Translations under genes and position numbers: made by a program
From: Neoroseomonas terrae
GTDB taxonomy: Bacteria; Pseudomonadota; Alphaproteobacteria; Acetobacterales; Acetobacteraceae
NCBI RefSeq assembly: GCF_018129025.1
Contig: NZ_JAAEDI010000026.1
Span: 25,432-89,431, forward strand
Length of the DNA: 64,000 nt
Direction: 5' to 3'
Notes under the pieces: generated by a model
What the model was told of the DNA's origin: nothing
What the model saw: the letters and a program-made list of their open reading frames with translations, nothing else
Databases searched by the model: none
Part shown: piece by piece, positions 16,227 through 24,483 of the stretch
How the letters are laid out: every line of letters begins with the position of its first letter
Numbering within the stretch: position 1 is the first letter of the stretch

Positions 16227-18437
16227 ATGGACCAGCCGGGCGGCGACGGCAGCACGACACCGGGCGAGGCGCTGCGCCAGGCCGACTCCCTGCGTGACGA
16301 GCGCATGTGGGACGCTGCCGTACTGGCCTATCGCGGCTACCTCGAACGCCGCCCGGAGGATTGGCGCGCGCGCGTCCAGCTCGGCCACTGCCTGAAGGAA
16401 AGCGGGGACCTCGCCGCCGCGCTGGCCGCCTATCGCGAAGCCGCAACGGCCGCGCCGAACAGCGCGGATGCGCATCTGCATGTCGGCCACGCGCTGACGA
16501 TGCTGGGCGAGGGGGAGGGTGCCTGGCGCGCCTATGCCCGCGCGCTCGAGCTCGAACCGGACAACGCCGACGCCGCGCGCGGCGCGAGGTCGCTCTCCTC
16601 GCTCGCATCCGCCGTCGCGGTGCGTGCGCGGGCACCGGGGCAGGCGCAGCAGATCGTCTTCGACAGTTCCGATCTCGTCGCCTACGTCATGCACAACCGG
16701 ACGCCGACGGGCATCCAGCGCGTGCAATTGAACGTCACGGCGCGTGCGCTGCTCGATCCGATCGAGGGTGCGGCGACGTCGGCCGTCGCCTTCGATGAGG
16801 TGTCGGGATTCTGGCGGGAGATCGGGCGCGACCTGTTCCTGCGGCTGTGGCGGCTGTCACGCACCGGCGGCGAGGTCGACGCCCCGGCCTGGATCGAGGT
16901 GGTGAGCGAACTGCGCGCTACGCTGCGCGACGGGCCCGACTTTGCCTTCGCGCCGGGGGCGAGCCTCGTCAATCTGGGCACCTCGTGGTGGATCAGGGAC
17001 TACTTCCTCCGGGTGCGCCACATCATGCGGCGTTACGGCGTGCGCTACGTGCCATTGGTCTACGACTGCATCCCGCTGATGACGCCGGAGCATTGCCAGC
17101 CCCTGCTGGTGGAGGAATTCGCCCAGTGGTTCTCCTCCATGGCGGCGCAGGCGGATTCGGCACTCGCCATCTCCGAATGGTCGGCCGCCGATGCGCGGCG
17201 GATCGCGGCAGAGGTGCTGCCCGAACGCACGCTACCCGTCACCGTCGTCCGGCTTGATGCCGATCTGCGGCGGGAACTCGGCGCGGCAGCCTCGGAAGGC
17301 TGGCCGCCGCGACCTGACCTGCCAGAGCCGAACGAGTCCTTCGTGCTCTGCGTCGGCACGATCGAAAGCCGCAAGAACCACCTGATGCTGTTCCACGCCT
17401 GGCTGGCGCTGATCCGCCGCCACGGGGCGGCGCGCGTGCCGCGGCTGGTCTGCATCGGCAAGCCGGGATGGCTCGCGGACGGCGCAATGACACTGTGGCG
17501 CAATTCCGAGGCGCTGCGGGAGCGTGTTTCGATCGCGCATGGGGTGCCGGATGTGGCGCTCGCGGCGCTCTACAGCCGCGCCATGTTCACGGTGACGAAC
17601 AGCTTCTACGAAGGCTGGGGCCTGCCGGTAACGGAGAGCCTGTCCTTCGGGCGCGTGCCGCTGGTCGCGCGCAACACCTCCCTGACCGAGGCGGGTGGCG
17701 AGGTGGCGGTTTACTTCGAGCCGGAGAACCTGCCTGACCTGGTGGCGAAGCTCGAAGGGCTGATCTTCAACGCGGACGAACGGGAACGCCGCGAAGCGGC
17801 GATCCGAGACACAGTGACCCTTCGCAGCTGGGGCGACATCGCCGACCAGGTGATGCGGGAAGTCGCTGCCCGCGCCGCCGAGGCGCGCGACGCACCGCGC
17901 GCGGCGGTACTGGTGGAACCCGCGGTCGTCTATCCTCTGCGACTGACCGGCGGAAGCGATGCCGCGCGCAGCAAGGCGATGGCGGACCTGCTGCGTGACG
18001 GGCTGGCCTGGTATCCGCTCGAAGCCTGGGGGTGCTGGACGCGGGCGGGCCTCGCCAAGCTGCGGCTACCCGTCGATCCAGCGGCGACGGAGGGCAGGTT
18101 GCGGCTTTATCTCGGCTGCGTGGCAACGGCGGGGGCGAAGGGCATTCGGCTGCGCGCCTTCGGCATCGATTCGGCACCCGGTCCGTTCCTGCAGATTGGC
18201 GCGGGGGCAGAGGCCGGTGGGGCCTTTGCCTGCGTGCTCGAATGCGATGCCGTGGGCGGTGAGGTCATCGTCGAGATCGACAGCGGCGCCGGCGTCCTGA
18301 TCGACGTGACCGAGAACGACGTGGGCCGCGCCATCGGCCTCGGTGTCACGTCGGTGATGCTGTGCCGGGCTGATGACCTGCTGGCGCGCCTCGAGTTCCT
18401 CGAACGCCAGGCCTATCGGGTGCTGGGAGCGGCGTAG
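16227..18437 (+). CDS. TPR-containing glycosyltransferase, GT4 type
   Basis: A 736-residue three-part protein. Residues about 15-125 are tetratricopeptide-like helices (WDAAVLAYRGYLERRPEDW, LAAALAAYREAATAAPN, AWRAYARALELEPDN). The middle, about 145-560, is a GT-B glycosyltransferase with VLCVGTIESRKNH and FYEGWGLPVTESL, the GT4 donor-site motif. The last 170 residues form a predicted beta-rich domain I do not recognise. The ATG at 16227 is preceded by GTGGGG; a GTG four codons upstream is possible. The TPR part probably holds a partner or acceptor. It lies 48 bases after the other glycosyltransferase, so both likely act in one surface-glycan pathway. Confidence 0.85.
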   Translation: MDQPGGDGSTTPGEALRQADSLRDERMWDAAVLAYRGYLERRPEDWRARVQLGHCLKESGDLAAALAAYREAATAAPNSADAHLHVGHALTMLGEGEGAWRAYARALELEPDNADAARGARSLSSLASAVAVRARAPGQAQQIVFDSSDLVAYVMHNRTPTGIQRVQLNVTARALLDPIEGAATSAVAFDEVSGFWREIGRDLFLRLWRLSRTGGEVDAPAWIEVVSELRATLRDGPDFAFAPGASLVNLGTSWWIRDYFLRVRHIMRRYGVRYVPLVYDCIPLMTPEHCQPLLVEEFAQWFSSMAAQADSALAISEWSAADARRIAAEVLPERTLPVTVVRLDADLRRELGAAASEGWPPRPDLPEPNESFVLCVGTIESRKNHLMLFHAWLALIRRHGAARVPRLVCIGKPGWLADGAMTLWRNSEALRERVSIAHGVPDVALAALYSRAMFTVTNSFYEGWGLPVTESLSFGRVPLVARNTSLTEAGGEVAVYFEPENLPDLVAKLEGLIFNADERERREAAIRDTVTLRSWGDIADQVMREVAARAAEARDAPRAAVLVEPAVVYPLRLTGGSDAARSKAMADLLRDGLAWYPLEAWGCWTRAGLAKLRLPVDPAATEGRLRLYLGCVATAGAKGIRLRAFGIDSAPGPFLQIGAGAEAGGAFACVLECDAVGGEVIVEIDSGAGVLIDVTENDVGRAIGLGVTSVMLCRADDLLARLEFLERQAYRVLGAA

Positions 18438-18494
18438 CGGGTTTGACCGAAGCCGCCGCCTGACCGATCCTGTGGCGACGGAGGAGACCGTAGC

Positions 18495-19202
18495 ATGGCC
18501 AATTATCCTTTCACCGCCGCCGACCTTGAGACGCTGCGCCAGTGGGACACGCCCACCATCTGCAACGCGCTCGAGATCGTCGCGCCGCATCGCCGCGGGT
18601 ACGGCTTCACCGTGCGCCCGATGACCGCGGTCGATCCAAAGCTGCCGCCGATCTGCGGCCTGGCGCGTACCGGCACCCAGCGCGCGGCCTTCCCGTCCGG
18701 CCGCAGCAAGGAAGCCGACAAGGCAATGCGGGTGGGCTGGTACGAGTACGTCGCCGACGCTTCGCTGCCGACCATCGTCTGCCTGCAGGACCTCGATGAC
18801 ACGCCCGGCGTCGGCGCCTTCTGGGGTGAGGTGAATTCGGCCGTGCACCAGGGGCTCGGCGCGCAGGGCGTGGTCACGAACGGCTCGGTGCGCGACCTCG
18901 ACATGTTTGCGCCCGGCTTCCAGGGCATCGCCGGGGTGGTGAACCCGTCCCACGCCTATGTGCACATCGTGGCGCTGAACCTCGACGTGACGATCCATGG
19001 CATGCAGGTGCGGCATGACGACGTCATCCATGCCGACCGTCACGGCGCCGTCGTCATCCCGCATGACGTGGTCACCAAGATCCCTGCCGCGATCGACCTC
19101 GGCGCGCGGAAGGAGAAGGTGATCCTCGACATGGTGAAGTCGCAGGGCTTCAACATCGGCAAGCTCAAGGAAGCGCTGGTGAAGGCCGAGGATATCCACT
19201 GA
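18495..19202 (+). CDS. RraA-family protein, 4-hydroxy-4-methyl-2-oxoglutarate aldolase-like
   Basis: A 235-residue RraA-fold protein. The motif VVTNGSVRDLDMF contains the Gly-x-x-Arg-Asp core that in HMG/CHA aldolases binds pyruvate enolate and the metal. Family members either inhibit RNase E or act as class II pyruvate aldolases/oxaloacetate decarboxylases; in a catabolic neighbourhood the enzymatic role is more likely. HMG aldolase belongs to the 4,5-cleavage pathway of protocatechuate, whereas the window encodes a 3,4-dioxygenase, so a direct link is not supported. A GGAGGAGACC-type Shine-Dalgarno precedes ATG 18495. A thioesterase gene follows five bases after the stop. Confidence 0.85.
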   Translation: MANYPFTAADLETLRQWDTPTICNALEIVAPHRRGYGFTVRPMTAVDPKLPPICGLARTGTQRAAFPSGRSKEADKAMRVGWYEYVADASLPTIVCLQDLDDTPGVGAFWGEVNSAVHQGLGAQGVVTNGSVRDLDMFAPGFQGIAGVVNPSHAYVHIVALNLDVTIHGMQVRHDDVIHADRHGAVVIPHDVVTKIPAAIDLGARKEKVILDMVKSQGFNIGKLKEALVKAEDIH

Positions 19203-19207
19203 GGGGC

Positions 19208-19654
19208 ATGCGCGCGCCGCTCTGTTCCGTGCTGCCCGGGTGGGTCGATCACTACGGGCACATGAACCTAGCCTACTACCTGGTGGCCTTCGACATCGCG
19301 ACGGATGCGCTGTGGCCGTCGCTGGGGCTCGGGCCTGATGCACGCGCGCGCGGGCTCGGCACCTTCGCGGCCGAATCCTGGCAGGCCTATACGCGCGAGG
19401 TGACGGAAGGCGCGCCGCTCGCTTTCGACAGCGAAGTGCTGGACTACGATGCCAAGCGCCTGCTCTGCCGCCACACCATGTTCCACGCTGCCGAGGGCTG
19501 GCAGGCCGCAGAGAATGAGGTGCTGTACCTCTGCATCGACCTCGGCGTCCGGCGGGTCGGACAGTGGCCGGACAGCGTCCTCGCGCGCTTCGCTGCCCAT
19601 GCCTCGGGCGGGGCGGCGAAGCGGCTTGCCCTGAAGCGGGCATCGCCAGGGTAA
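19208..19654 (+). CDS. Hotdog-fold thioesterase
   Basis: A 148-residue single-domain hotdog protein of the 4-hydroxybenzoyl-CoA thioesterase/FcbC type. The motif WVDHYGHMNLAYYL at residues 12-25 contains the catalytic Asp (position 14 of the protein) that in this family is followed by an x-x-Gly-His-x-Asn turn. It should hydrolyse an acyl-CoA or related thioester in the cytosol. The gene begins five bases after the RraA-like gene and is surely co-transcribed with it. The longer-named relatives are betainyl-CoA thioesterases; the true substrate is unknown. Confidence 0.85.
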   Translation: MRAPLCSVLPGWVDHYGHMNLAYYLVAFDIATDALWPSLGLGPDARARGLGTFAAESWQAYTREVTEGAPLAFDSEVLDYDAKRLLCRHTMFHAAEGWQAAENEVLYLCIDLGVRRVGQWPDSVLARFAAHASGGAAKRLALKRASPG

Positions 19655-19680
19655 GGACGCAGCGGGGAGCCTTGGCGGCT

Positions 19681-19720
19681 TAGTATATGAAGTATATACG
19701 AGGCATATATTTCATATGCA
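19681..19720 (+). promoter_or_regulatory. AT-rich promoter/operator of the ParD-like/map pair
   Basis: In a very GC-rich window, 19681-19718 is a striking AT-rich block. It holds an inverted repeat ATATGAA (19685-19691)/TTCATAT (19711-19717) and the palindrome GTATATAC (19692-19699). Ribbon-helix-helix antitoxins typically bind such short inverted repeats over their own promoter, so autoregulation by the ParD-like protein is the natural reading. Binding itself is inference. Confidence 0.6.
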
Positions 19721-19730
19721 GGGCACTTCC

Positions 19731-19940
19731 ATGGGCATCGTGAACATCGACGACGATCTGCACGACCAATTGCGCCGGGCGAGCAAGGTGGCCTACCGCT
19801 CGATCAACGCGCAGGCCGCCTTCTGGATCAAGGTCGGCATGCTGTGCGAGCGCAACCCCACGCTCAGCTTCACCGAGATCATGGAGCGCGAGCTGAGCGC
19901 GGCAGGCGTCCCGGCCCAGGCACCGGCAGCGGCCGAATGA
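19731..19940 (+). CDS. ParD-like ribbon-helix-helix protein
   Basis: A 69-residue protein of the ParD-like antitoxin family. MGIVNIDDDLHDQLRRASKV gives the RHH strand and first helix, SINAQAAFWIKVGML the second helix, and NPTLSFTEIMERE the C-terminal tail conserved in this family. An alternative ATG at 19716 would add five residues; ATG 19731 is preferred because the family normally begins MGIV and CAGGG lies upstream. Instead of a ParE or other RNase toxin, the downstream gene, overlapped at ATGA, is a methionine aminopeptidase. The protein likely binds the AT-rich palindromic block just upstream. Whether it forms a toxin-antitoxin system with Map is unknown. Confidence 0.85.
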   Translation: MGIVNIDDDLHDQLRRASKVAYRSINAQAAFWIKVGMLCERNPTLSFTEIMERELSAAGVPAQAPAAAE

Positions 19941-20707
19941 CGAAGCAGCCGCGGGAGGTGGCGCTGCTGGCGGAATCTGGCCGGCTGCTCGCCTCCGTGT
20001 TCGACATGCTGGACCGCACGCCGCTCGCGGGCCTGACGACGCTGCAGGTCGACGAGATGGTGGAGCGGTTCATCGTCGACGAACTCCGGGCACGGCCCGC
20101 GAGCAAGGGCCAGTACGGCTATGGCTTCGTGCTGAACGCGTCGGTGAACGACGTCGTTTGCCATGGCGTGCCCTCCGCATCGCAGGTGCTGCGCGACGGC
20201 GACATCGTGAACTTCGACATCACGCTGGAGAAGAACGGCTACATCGCGGATTCCAGCAAGACCTATCTGGTCGGCGCGGTGGACGTGGCCGCGCGGCGGC
20301 TGGTCCAGGCGACCTACGACGCGATGTGGATGGGCATCCGCGCGGTGCGTCCGGGCGCCCGTCTTGGCGACATCGGCTGGGCGGTGGAGCGCCATGCGCG
20401 GCGCCAGGGCTATTCCGTCGTGCGCGAATATTGCGGCCACGGCATCGGGCGCGAGATGCACGAGGCGCCGCAGATCCTCCATTTCGGAAGGCCCGGCACC
20501 GGCATGGCGCTGCGCGAGGGAATGGTCCTCACCATTGAGCCGATGCTGAACCGGGGGCGGCGCAACGTCAGGACGGAGGCGGATGGCTGGACGGTCGTCA
20601 CCAGTGATGGCTCCCTTTCCGCGCAGTTCGAGCACACGGTCGCCGTGACGGCCTCCGGCGTGTCGGTTCTGACGTTGCGGTCTCGTGAGCAGAACCGCGC
20701 AGCCTAG
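19937..20707 (+). CDS. map: Type I methionine aminopeptidase
   Basis: A 256-residue cytosolic metallopeptidase that removes the initiator Met from nascent proteins. All five dinuclear metal ligands are present: Asp94, Asp105, His168 (CGHGIG), Glu201 (TIEPM) and Glu232 (FEHT), plus the substrate-binding His76 in CHGVP. The catalytic domain is the standard bacterial type I without the SH3-like N-terminal extension. It starts at ATG 19937 inside the stop of the ParD-like gene, so translation is coupled. Genomes usually carry another map beside rpsB or infA; this copy with a ParD-like partner is likely an accessory, separately regulated enzyme (inference). Confidence 0.94.
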   Translation: MTKQPREVALLAESGRLLASVFDMLDRTPLAGLTTLQVDEMVERFIVDELRARPASKGQYGYGFVLNASVNDVVCHGVPSASQVLRDGDIVNFDITLEKNGYIADSSKTYLVGAVDVAARRLVQATYDAMWMGIRAVRPGARLGDIGWAVERHARRQGYSVVREYCGHGIGREMHEAPQILHFGRPGTGMALREGMVLTIEPMLNRGRRNVRTEADGWTVVTSDGSLSAQFEHTVAVTASGVSVLTLRSREQNRAA

Positions 20708-20772
20708 ACTCGTTTCCGATCGCCCCGGCACGGAAGCGGCGCCGGGCTTGCGACTTTAGCGAGCGTCGTGGT

Positions 20773-20810
20773 CCGAGCAGGTGATTCAACCTGATCGGCA
20801 TCTGCCTCAG
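20773..20810 (-). repeat. 3'-end hairpin repeat, copy 2
   Basis: CCGAGCAGGT (20773-20782) and ACCTGATCGG (20789-20798) form a ten-base stem with one mismatch around a six-base loop. The core CCTGATCGGCATCTGC (20790-20805), read from the minus strand, directly follows the stop codon of the gene ending at 20807. It matches copies at 4800-4815 and 63150-63165 in sequence and in orientation relative to the upstream gene. No T-run follows, so it is not a standard intrinsic terminator. Confidence 0.65.
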
Positions 20811-21292
20811 TTCAGGCGATCGCGGATGCGGGCGATGCCGGCCTCGGCACATTGGTCGTCGAGGTTCCCGCCTGGCGAGCCGTCGACGCCGATGGCGCCG
20901 ACGACCTCGTCACCGATGCGGATGGGCATGCCGCCGCCGATGATCAGCAGCCCGTCGATGTCCATCAGCCGGGAAGCGCCGGGATTCGTGCGGACGCCCT
21001 CCAGGAGTTGGCTCGTATTGGCGCGCATGGTCGCGGCCGTGTAGGCCTTGGCGCGCGCCGAGGCGACGCTGTGCGGACCGGCGCCGTCGGAGCGCAGCAG
21101 CGCCTTCAGCACGCCGGCGCGATCCACGACGGCGGCGGTGACGCGATGGCCCCGCGCGGCACAGGCCTCGACCGCCGCGGCAACGGCTTCTGCGGCGAGG
21201 CCGACCCCCACGCTGCGTTCCGTGACCAGGCCTTGGGCCAGGCCCGGCAGGGGCGCTGACATGAGGGCGGTGAGCAGGAACAGGCGGCGCAT
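20807..21292 (-). CDS. Secreted GlcG/HbpS-like heme-binding family protein
   Basis: A 161-residue protein with a signal peptide (MRRLFLLTALMSAPLPGLAQG, cleavage after about residue 20) and one GlcG/HbpS domain. VTAAVVDRAGVLKALLRSDGAG and the end pattern GGGMPIRIGDEVVGAIGVDG are diagnostic of the family. Members bind heme or corrinoid-like cofactors, or are parts of glycolate and diol utilisation loci; the role here is not defined. ATG 21290-21292 is chosen because it gives a clean signal peptide. A longer start 14 codons upstream is possible. Convergent with map; a repeat element sits at its 3' end. Confidence 0.83.
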   Translation of the reverse strand: MRRLFLLTALMSAPLPGLAQGLVTERSVGVGLAAEAVAAAVEACAARGHRVTAAVVDRAGVLKALLRSDGAGPHSVASARAKAYTAATMRANTSQLLEGVRTNPGASRLMDIDGLLIIGGGMPIRIGDEVVGAIGVDGSPGGNLDDQCAEAGIARIRDRLN

Positions 21293-21359
21293 GCGGCACC
21301 CTTTCGGCGCGAATCGGTGGGCGGATGCTGGCATGCGCCGGGCAGGGCGGAAAAGGGTG

Positions 21360-22979
21360 TCAGCCGCCGTGGCGCAGCGCGCCGCCGACGACCGTCGCGA
21401 CGACGCGCGTGTCGCGGATCGCTGCCGGATCGCAGGCGAGGATGTCGGTATCCAACACCGCGAGATCCGCGAGCTTGCCGGGTTCCAGGCTGCCCTTCTC
21501 CCCTTCCTCCCGCTGCGCCCAGGCGCCGAGGGTGGTGTAGGCGGCGAGCGCCTGCATCGGCGTGATCGCTTCCGAAGCGTCGAGGTCCGCGCCGGTCTGG
21601 CTCCGCCGCGTGACCATCGCGCCGAGCGCGGTGAAGGGGTTCACGCGGCAAACGGCGAAGTCGGAGTGGCCGGGGGCCGGGATGCCCGCGGCGATCAGGC
21701 TGCGATGCGGCCACATGTGGCGCAGCGCGGCCTGGCCGCGATTGGCGACATAGGCCTCGCCGAGCTCGTCCATGAAGCCGGTCGCCGAGGAATCGACGAA
21801 GCCGCCGCGTTTCAGGCGATCGAGGATGGGTGGCGTGACGTAGCAGCAGTGCTCGACCCGCATGCGATGGTCGGCGACGGGATGGGCGGCGAGGGCGGCT
21901 TCCATCACGTCGAGCGCGAAGTCGATGCCGCGGTCGCCGACGCCCTCGATCATCACCTGGAGCCCGGCCTTGTGCGCGGCCGTGGCGCGCTGCGTGAGGT
22001 CCTCGCGGTCATACAGCAGCATGCCGGTGTTGGGCACGGGCTCGCCGGGGATGGCGGCGCCGACATACGGGTCCCAATAGGCGGCGGTGCGGCCGGAGGT
22101 GGAGCAATCCGGGCACCATTCGACGCCGATCAGCCGCAGCCATTCGTCGCCGAAGCCGGATTGGATGCCGGCACCGATGAGATGCGGGATCAGCGGTTCG
22201 TCGCGGCCGGAGGCGATGATGCCCATGCGCATCCGCCAGCGGCCTTCGCGGTGCATCCGCTGATAGGCGCGAATGGCCTTGGATGGCGTGAGCGAATTGG
22301 CGACGGAGGTGATGCCGTGGCGCAGGCATTCGTCCTGCACCAACTCCATGCCCTCGGCGATGTCGGATTCACTGTCGGCGTCATGGATGGCGTTGAGGAA
22401 GACATGCGCCGCCGTCTCCCGCACCAGGCCGGTGAAGGCGCCGGTTTGCGGATGGCGGTCGAAGGCGCCGAAGGGAGGGTCCGCAGCGTCGGGCGCGACG
22501 CCGCAAGCGGCGAAGGCAGCGCGGTTGGCGAGGCCGAGATGGCCGTCGGTGCGCAGGATGAAGACCGGGTGGCCGGCAGAGGCGGCGTCCAACTCGTCGA
22601 GCGTCGGATAGCCGCCGGAAGCTCGCTCATTCAGCCGATAGAAGGCGCCCCAGCGGCCGGATGGCAGGCCGGCGCAGACGCGGTTGATGGTGGCGAGGAC
22701 CTGGTCGCGCGTCGTCACCCGGTCGGGCGAGAGCAGCGTCCAGCTCCGCAGGCGAACGGCGTAGGAATCCGGATGCGCGTGGCTGTCGACGATCCCGGGA
22801 ATGACGCGGCGGCCTTCGGCCTGGAGCACGCGCGTGCCCGGGCCGATATGGTCGCGCATCGCATCGCTGCTGCCGATCGCGACGATGCGTCCGCCGATGG
22901 CGGCGAGCGCCTCGGCCTCGCTGCCCGCCGCATCCATGGTGGCGATGCGGCCGCCGAGCAGGACGAGATCGGCGTTCAT
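21360..22979 (-). CDS. Amidohydrolase, YtcJ-like
   Basis: A 539-residue metal-dependent hydrolase of the amidohydrolase superfamily, YtcJ/N-substituted formamide deformylase branch. The metal-binding HAH motif is at residues 67-69 (DSHAHPDSY); VIPGIVDSHAH is the usual start of the TIM barrel. GHSDFAVCRVNPF and the C-terminal LEPGKLADLAVLD strand-turn complete the family pattern. It hydrolyses an amide or imide bond in the cytosol. Its ATG overlaps by four bases (ATGA) with the stop of the FAD oxidoreductase upstream, so both belong to one unit that diverges from the polyamine-type ABC operon. Confidence 0.9.
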   Translation of the reverse strand: MNADLVLLGGRIATMDAAGSEAEALAAIGGRIVAIGSSDAMRDHIGPGTRVLQAEGRRVIPGIVDSHAHPDSYAVRLRSWTLLSPDRVTTRDQVLATINRVCAGLPSGRWGAFYRLNERASGGYPTLDELDAASAGHPVFILRTDGHLGLANRAAFAACGVAPDAADPPFGAFDRHPQTGAFTGLVRETAAHVFLNAIHDADSESDIAEGMELVQDECLRHGITSVANSLTPSKAIRAYQRMHREGRWRMRMGIIASGRDEPLIPHLIGAGIQSGFGDEWLRLIGVEWCPDCSTSGRTAAYWDPYVGAAIPGEPVPNTGMLLYDREDLTQRATAAHKAGLQVMIEGVGDRGIDFALDVMEAALAAHPVADHRMRVEHCCYVTPPILDRLKRGGFVDSSATGFMDELGEAYVANRGQAALRHMWPHRSLIAAGIPAPGHSDFAVCRVNPFTALGAMVTRRSQTGADLDASEAITPMQALAAYTTLGAWAQREEGEKGSLEPGKLADLAVLDTDILACDPAAIRDTRVVATVVGGALRHGG

Positions 22980-24304
22980 GCGGCAGCCCTGTCCATGTGG
23001 TCGCGCAGCCGGTACCAGCCGCCGACGATCGGCAGAAACCAGTTCGGATTGCCGTTGTAGAGCGGCATGGTGGGGAAGTTCAGCCCGTCCAGCGCGAAGC
23101 CTTCATTGTCCGCGCCGGCGATCTTCAGCGCGGCGCGATGGCCGAGCCAGGTCGCCATCGCGACGCCCGACCCCTGGCAGCCCGCCGCGTAGTGAATGCC
23201 GTCCTGCACGCCGATATGCGGCAGGAAATCGAAGGTGAAGGCGACATTGCCGGTCCAGGCATGGGTCAGCCTCACGTCCTTTAGCTCGGGAAAGACGGCG
23301 AGCATGAAGTCCCGCAGCACGGGCGCGGCTGTCGCCGGCTCGGTCGGGCCGAAGCTGGCGCGCCCGCCCCACAACACGCGATTGCCGTAGGGGGAGGGGC
23401 GGAAGTAGTTCAGCACGCGCCGCGTGTCGCTGATCATCCGGCGACCGGGGAAAAGACGATCCATGGTCTCGGCCGGCAGTTCCTCGGTCGCGATGATGTA
23501 GGAACCGACCGGGATCATCCGCTTCGCCAGCCAAGGCATCGCGGATTGCCCATTGCCGTCGCGCGAGTATCCGTTGGTGGCGACGAGCACGGCATCGGCG
23601 CGCATCTGGCCGCGATCGGTCGTCAGGCGGAAGCCCTCCGCCTCGCGGCGGATGCCGGTGACGCGCACGCCGTCCACCAGCCTGGCGCCGGCGCGGTCGG
23701 CGGCGGCGGCAAGGCCGCGCGCATACTTGCCGGGATGCAGGCTGCCCGATGCTTCGGCGATCATGCCGCCGTGGTAGTGGTCGCTGCCCAGCGCCTCATG
23801 CTGGCGCTCGCGCGGCAGGAGGTGCGTGGGCAGGCCTGTGACCTCCGCGATGAAATCGGCGCGGGCGGCGAGGCCATCATAATGCTTCGGCGTCCAGGCC
23901 GGCACGAAACGGCCGCAGCGGACGTAGTCGCACTCAATGCCCTCGCGGGTGATCGTCTCCTCGATGAAGGGGAATGAGGCGGCGGCGGCCAGCGCGATCG
24001 ACCGCGCCTTGTCGGCCCCGTAGGTCTTGGTCAGCGCGCCCGACGCGACCTTCAGCCCGCCCGACACCATGCCGCCATTGCGCGAGGAGGCGCCCCAGCC
24101 GATGCGTTCCGCGTCCAGTACCGTGACGTCATGCCCCAGGCGCCGTAGCGTCAGCGCCGCCGACAGCCCGGCATAGCCGCCACCGACGACGGCTACACCT
24201 GCCCGGTCCGGCAGGACGCTGTCGCGGGCGGGTGGCTCGGCGGCTTCCCACCACCAGGGGGTGGTCTTGAAGCCGGGCGCGAAGGCGGGATGTGCTGGGA
24301 TCAT
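22976..24304 (-). CDS. FAD-dependent amine oxidoreductase (DAO/PuuB-like)
   Basis: A 442-residue D-amino-acid-oxidase-fold flavoprotein. The dinucleotide motif VAVVGGGYAGLSAAL is at residues 37-51, after an N-terminal segment with WWWE that resembles gamma-glutamylputrescine oxidases. SSRNGGMVSGG matches the second FAD contact seen in that group, and HYAAGCQGSGVAMATWLG closes the flavin site. Likely reaction: oxidative deamination of an amine or N-substituted amino acid, releasing an aldehyde and peroxide. It is first in a two-gene minus-strand operon and diverges from a polyamine-type binding protein, which supports an amine substrate. Confidence 0.9.
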   Translation of the reverse strand: MIPAHPAFAPGFKTTPWWWEAAEPPARDSVLPDRAGVAVVGGGYAGLSAALTLRRLGHDVTVLDAERIGWGASSRNGGMVSGGLKVASGALTKTYGADKARSIALAAAASFPFIEETITREGIECDYVRCGRFVPAWTPKHYDGLAARADFIAEVTGLPTHLLPRERQHEALGSDHYHGGMIAEASGSLHPGKYARGLAAAADRAGARLVDGVRVTGIRREAEGFRLTTDRGQMRADAVLVATNGYSRDGNGQSAMPWLAKRMIPVGSYIIATEELPAETMDRLFPGRRMISDTRRVLNYFRPSPYGNRVLWGGRASFGPTEPATAAPVLRDFMLAVFPELKDVRLTHAWTGNVAFTFDFLPHIGVQDGIHYAAGCQGSGVAMATWLGHRAALKIAGADNEGFALDGLNFPTMPLYNGNPNWFLPIVGGWYRLRDHMDRAAA

Positions 24305-24404
24305 TGCCCGATGAGCCTGCTCATGGTGATGTCTGCACGGGAGAGTTCACGCCGGCGCAGCGACAACCGCAAGTGGTCGCGAACGCCTTTGGCATGCGTC
24401 GTGC

Positions 24405-24444
24405 TTTGCGCAGACGGCGCCAATTTTGCGCTGATGGCGCCAAC
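24405..24444. promoter_or_regulatory. Tandem 20-bp repeat upstream of the ABC operon
   Basis: Two adjacent 20-base units, 24405-24424 and 24425-24444, differ at three positions (pattern TTTGCGC, W, GA, Y, GGCGCCAA). Each contains the palindrome GGCGCC, spaced exactly 20 bases, which is two helical turns, so two protein dimers could bind on one face. They lie 40 bases before the binding-protein start and 100 bases before the divergent oxidoreductase start, where a shared operator is expected. No regulator gene is adjacent. Confidence 0.55.
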
Positions 24445-24483
24445 GGGGTCGCGGTGGCGCGGGCCCAGCGAGGAGAGACGGTG

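Noticed and set aside
19681..19720. AT-rich block as a sign of horizontal transfer or a prophage attachment site
   Set aside because: It is only 40 bases, the flanking coding composition is normal, and its inverted repeats fit an operator for the ParD-like gene.
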